Origin: Clostridia bacterium
Lineage (GTDB): Bacteria; Bacillota; Clostridia; Christensenellales; CAG-1252
NCBI GenBank assembly: GCA_017455385.1
Contig: JAFTBD010000095.1
Span: forward strand, 1 to 6,076
Reading direction: 5' to 3'
DNA: 6,076 nucleotides
Part shown: piece after piece, positions 4,597 through 6,076 of the stretch
How the letters are laid out: the number at the start of each line of letters is the position of its first letter
Numbering within the stretch: position 1 is the stretch's first letter
Made by a program: the position numbers and the translations under genes
The notes under the pieces: generated by a model
What the model saw: only the letters and a program-made list of their open reading frames with translations
What the model was told of the DNA's origin: nothing
Databases searched by the model: none

Positions 4597-6076
4597 TTCG
4601 TCACCTTTTCAAGCACTTTTTCTTTTATTTTGTCCCGATCCAATACGTCGGTAAAACGCACTTCCGCCGTCTCGAGGCGTTCGATGCCCTCCGGCACCTC
4701 CATCCCCGTCAGGAAATGCAGCTTCTTGATCGCCTTGAAGGGATCGTCTACGCGGGTCTCACCCACCGCTTCGTACACGTCGGCGGCGAACTTATACGGA
4801 CTCGCCGTACTGAGCACCACGCAGGGGGTCTCGTCCTCCGTCGTGGCGTAATAATTGTTGTACACGCTGACGGCGACCGAAGTATGCGGATCAATAAGAT
4901 AACCGTATTCGTCAAAGGTATTATAGATGGTCTCCATCGTCTCCTCTTCGTCCGCATACCCCGCATCGAAGACGGAGAATTCTCTGCGCAAGACGCCGAG
5001 ATCGATGACGTACTCGCCATCCTCTTTGAGGCTCGTCATGAGCGCATTGACTTTATCCGAGTCTCTCCCCGTGATCTCGAAGATCAAACGCTCGAGATTG
5101 GAGGAGATCAGGATATCCATCGAGGGAGAGATCGTCTTGTGGAAGACGCGCGACAGGTCGTATTTGCCCGTCGTGAAGAAGTCCGTCAAAACGTTATTGA
5201 TATTGGAAGCGCAGACGAGTTTCCCTATGGGAAGCCCCATGCGATAGGCATAATACCCCGCGAGGATATTGCCGAAATTTCCCGTCGGGACGCAGAAATT
5301 CACCTTGTCGCCTTTCTCGATCTCGCCGCTGCCGAGGAGGTCGGCATACGCGGAGAAATAATAGGCGATCTGCGGCAGGAGCCTGCCCCAGTTGATGGAA
5401 TTCGCGGAGCTCATCACATAGCCTTTCTCGCGGAGAGCCGCCGCAACGTCGGGATCGGTAAAGATTCTCTTCACCGCCGTTTGCGCGTCGTCGAAATTCC
5501 CGCGGATGCCCGCAACGTAAGTATTCTCCCCGCCTGTCGTCACCATCTGCAATTTCTGCATATCGGAAACGCCTTCGTCGGGATAAAACGCCATGATCTC
5601 GGTGCCCTTAACGTCCTTGAATCCTTCAAGCGCCGCCTTGCCCGTGTCACCGCTGGTCGCCACCAGTATGAGGGTCGTAAGGGCTTCGCCCTTCTTTTCC
5701 CTCGCGTGAGAAATGATCTGCGGCAATACCGTGAGCGCCATATCCTTGAAAGCAAAGGTGGGACCGTGCCAGAGTTCCAAAAAGAACAGCCCGTCCTCGA
5801 TCTTGGTCAAGGGGCAGGCGTCTTCGTCGTCGAAACGGGCATACGCCTTCTCCGCGATCTCAAGGAGCTCCTCGTGCGAGAATTCATCGAGATAAAGCCC
5901 CATGATATATGCCGAACGTTCGGCATAGGACATCTCGACCAATTTCCCGACGTCCTCCGCCGAGACCTGCGGGAAAGACTCCGGAACGTAAAGACCTCCG
6001 TCCGGACTGATACCCGTCAAAATAGCTTCGCTGCCTGTGACGGCGCGAGCGGAATTTCTTGTGCTGATGTATTTCA
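4593..6076 (-). CDS. thrC: Threonine synthase (start codon cut by the window edge by one base)
   Basis: This PLP enzyme converts O-phosphohomoserine to threonine and phosphate in the cytoplasm, the last step of threonine synthesis. The window ends with the last two bases (TG) of the start codon, followed by KYISTRN, the typical N-terminus. The complete protein would be 494 residues, as in the longer ThrC class of E. coli and Clostridia. The PLP lysine is K111 in HGPTFAFKDMAL. The phosphate-binding loop SGDTG is at 142-146. SANSINWGRLLPQ is at about 224-236 and PTGNFGN at about 264-270, with ASNINN following. A TTG at 6020 is not the start, because conserved sequence continues upstream in frame. 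The stop overlaps trpS. It is the first gene visible of the string; the promoter is beyond the right edge. Confidence 0.97.
   Translation of the reverse strand, partial: KYISTRNSARAVTGSEAILTGISPDGGLYVPESFPQVSAEDVGKLVEMSYAERSAYIMGLYLDEFSHEELLEIAEKAYARFDDEDACPLTKIEDGLFFLELWHGPTFAFKDMALTVLPQIISHAREKKGEALTTLILVATSGDTGKAALEGFKDVKGTEIMAFYPDEGVSDMQKLQMVTTGGENTYVAGIRGNFDDAQTAVKRIFTDPDVAAALREKGYVMSSANSINWGRLLPQIAYYFSAYADLLGSGEIEKGDKVNFCVPTGNFGNILAGYYAYRMGLPIGKLVCASNINNVLTDFFTTGKYDLSRVFHKTISPSMDILISSNLERLIFEITGRDSDKVNALMTSLKEDGEYVIDLGVLRREFSVFDAGYADEEETMETIYNTFDEYGYLIDPHTSVAVSVYNNYYATTEDETPCVVLSTASPYKFAADVYEAVGETRVDDPFKAIKKLHFLTGMEVPEGIERLETAEVRFTDVLDRDKIKEKVLEKVTK

Larger units (their letters stand above)
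1623..6076 (-). other. Probable five-gene operon: thrC, trpS, DUF5685-like, J-like Cys-rich, membrane protein
   Basis: All five genes are on one strand with junctions of -4, -1, -22 and 0 nt, leaving no room for internal terminators. Two junctions (trpS to the DUF5685-like gene, and J-like to membrane protein) lack a well-placed ribosome site and look translationally coupled. Internal promoters inside coding sequence remain possible, so the last three genes might also be transcribed separately from the two housekeeping genes. No terminator is visible after 1623. Confidence 0.8.

Noticed and set aside
3619..4851. A 410-codon plus-strand open frame opposite trpS and the end of thrC
   Set aside because: It lies entirely antisense to two genes with intact catalytic motifs, spans their junction, and yields no recognisable domain. 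It is a codon-usage shadow.
6018..6020. TTG at 6020 as the thrC start
   Set aside because: The conserved threonine synthase N-terminus KYISTRN continues upstream in frame to the window edge, where TG of a start codon is visible.

Overview
The window reads like a chromosomal segment of an anaerobic member of the Clostridia (Bacillota), probably an uncultured gut or rumen lineage. This is inferred from the protein types: a DUF5685-like protein next to a J-domain-like protein with a cysteine-rich tail, Gram-positive-like TrpRS and UvrC, and moderately GC-rich coding sequence. No rRNA, tRNA, CRISPR array or transposase gene was seen.

Layout. Positions 1-537 (minus) hold the N-terminal part of uvrC, running off the left edge. 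Positions 538-1016 are a gene-free block packed with short inverted, direct and tandem repeats. An ArsR-family regulator (1017-1355, minus) is divergent from a 60-residue small membrane protein (1444-1626, plus), and their candidate promoters overlap. From 1623 to the right edge everything is on the minus strand and forms one tight gene string. In transcription order it is thrC, trpS, a DUF5685-like protein, a degenerate J-domain protein with a Cys-rich tail, and a six-helix membrane protein.

How the genes may work together. The string is tightly coupled: thrC and trpS overlap by 4 nt, trpS and the DUF5685-like gene by 1 nt, that gene and the J-like gene by 22 nt, and the J-like stop abuts the next start. 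The first two genes are housekeeping (threonine synthase and tryptophanyl-tRNA synthetase). The last three have no known function and are the best candidate here for an undescribed system. They comprise a protein with an N-terminal Cys motif and two Asp-rich motifs, a J-like/TPR-like scaffold with nine cysteines in its last 23 residues, and a membrane protein the size of an ECF S component. A shared function is an inference from gene order.

The arsR and uvrC starts both lack a clear Shine-Dalgarno sequence and both lie 6 nt from a -10-like hexamer, suggesting leaderless mRNAs. The ArsR protein lacks most of the metal ligands seen in related sensors. The end of its gene runs into the hairpin-rich intergenic repeats.
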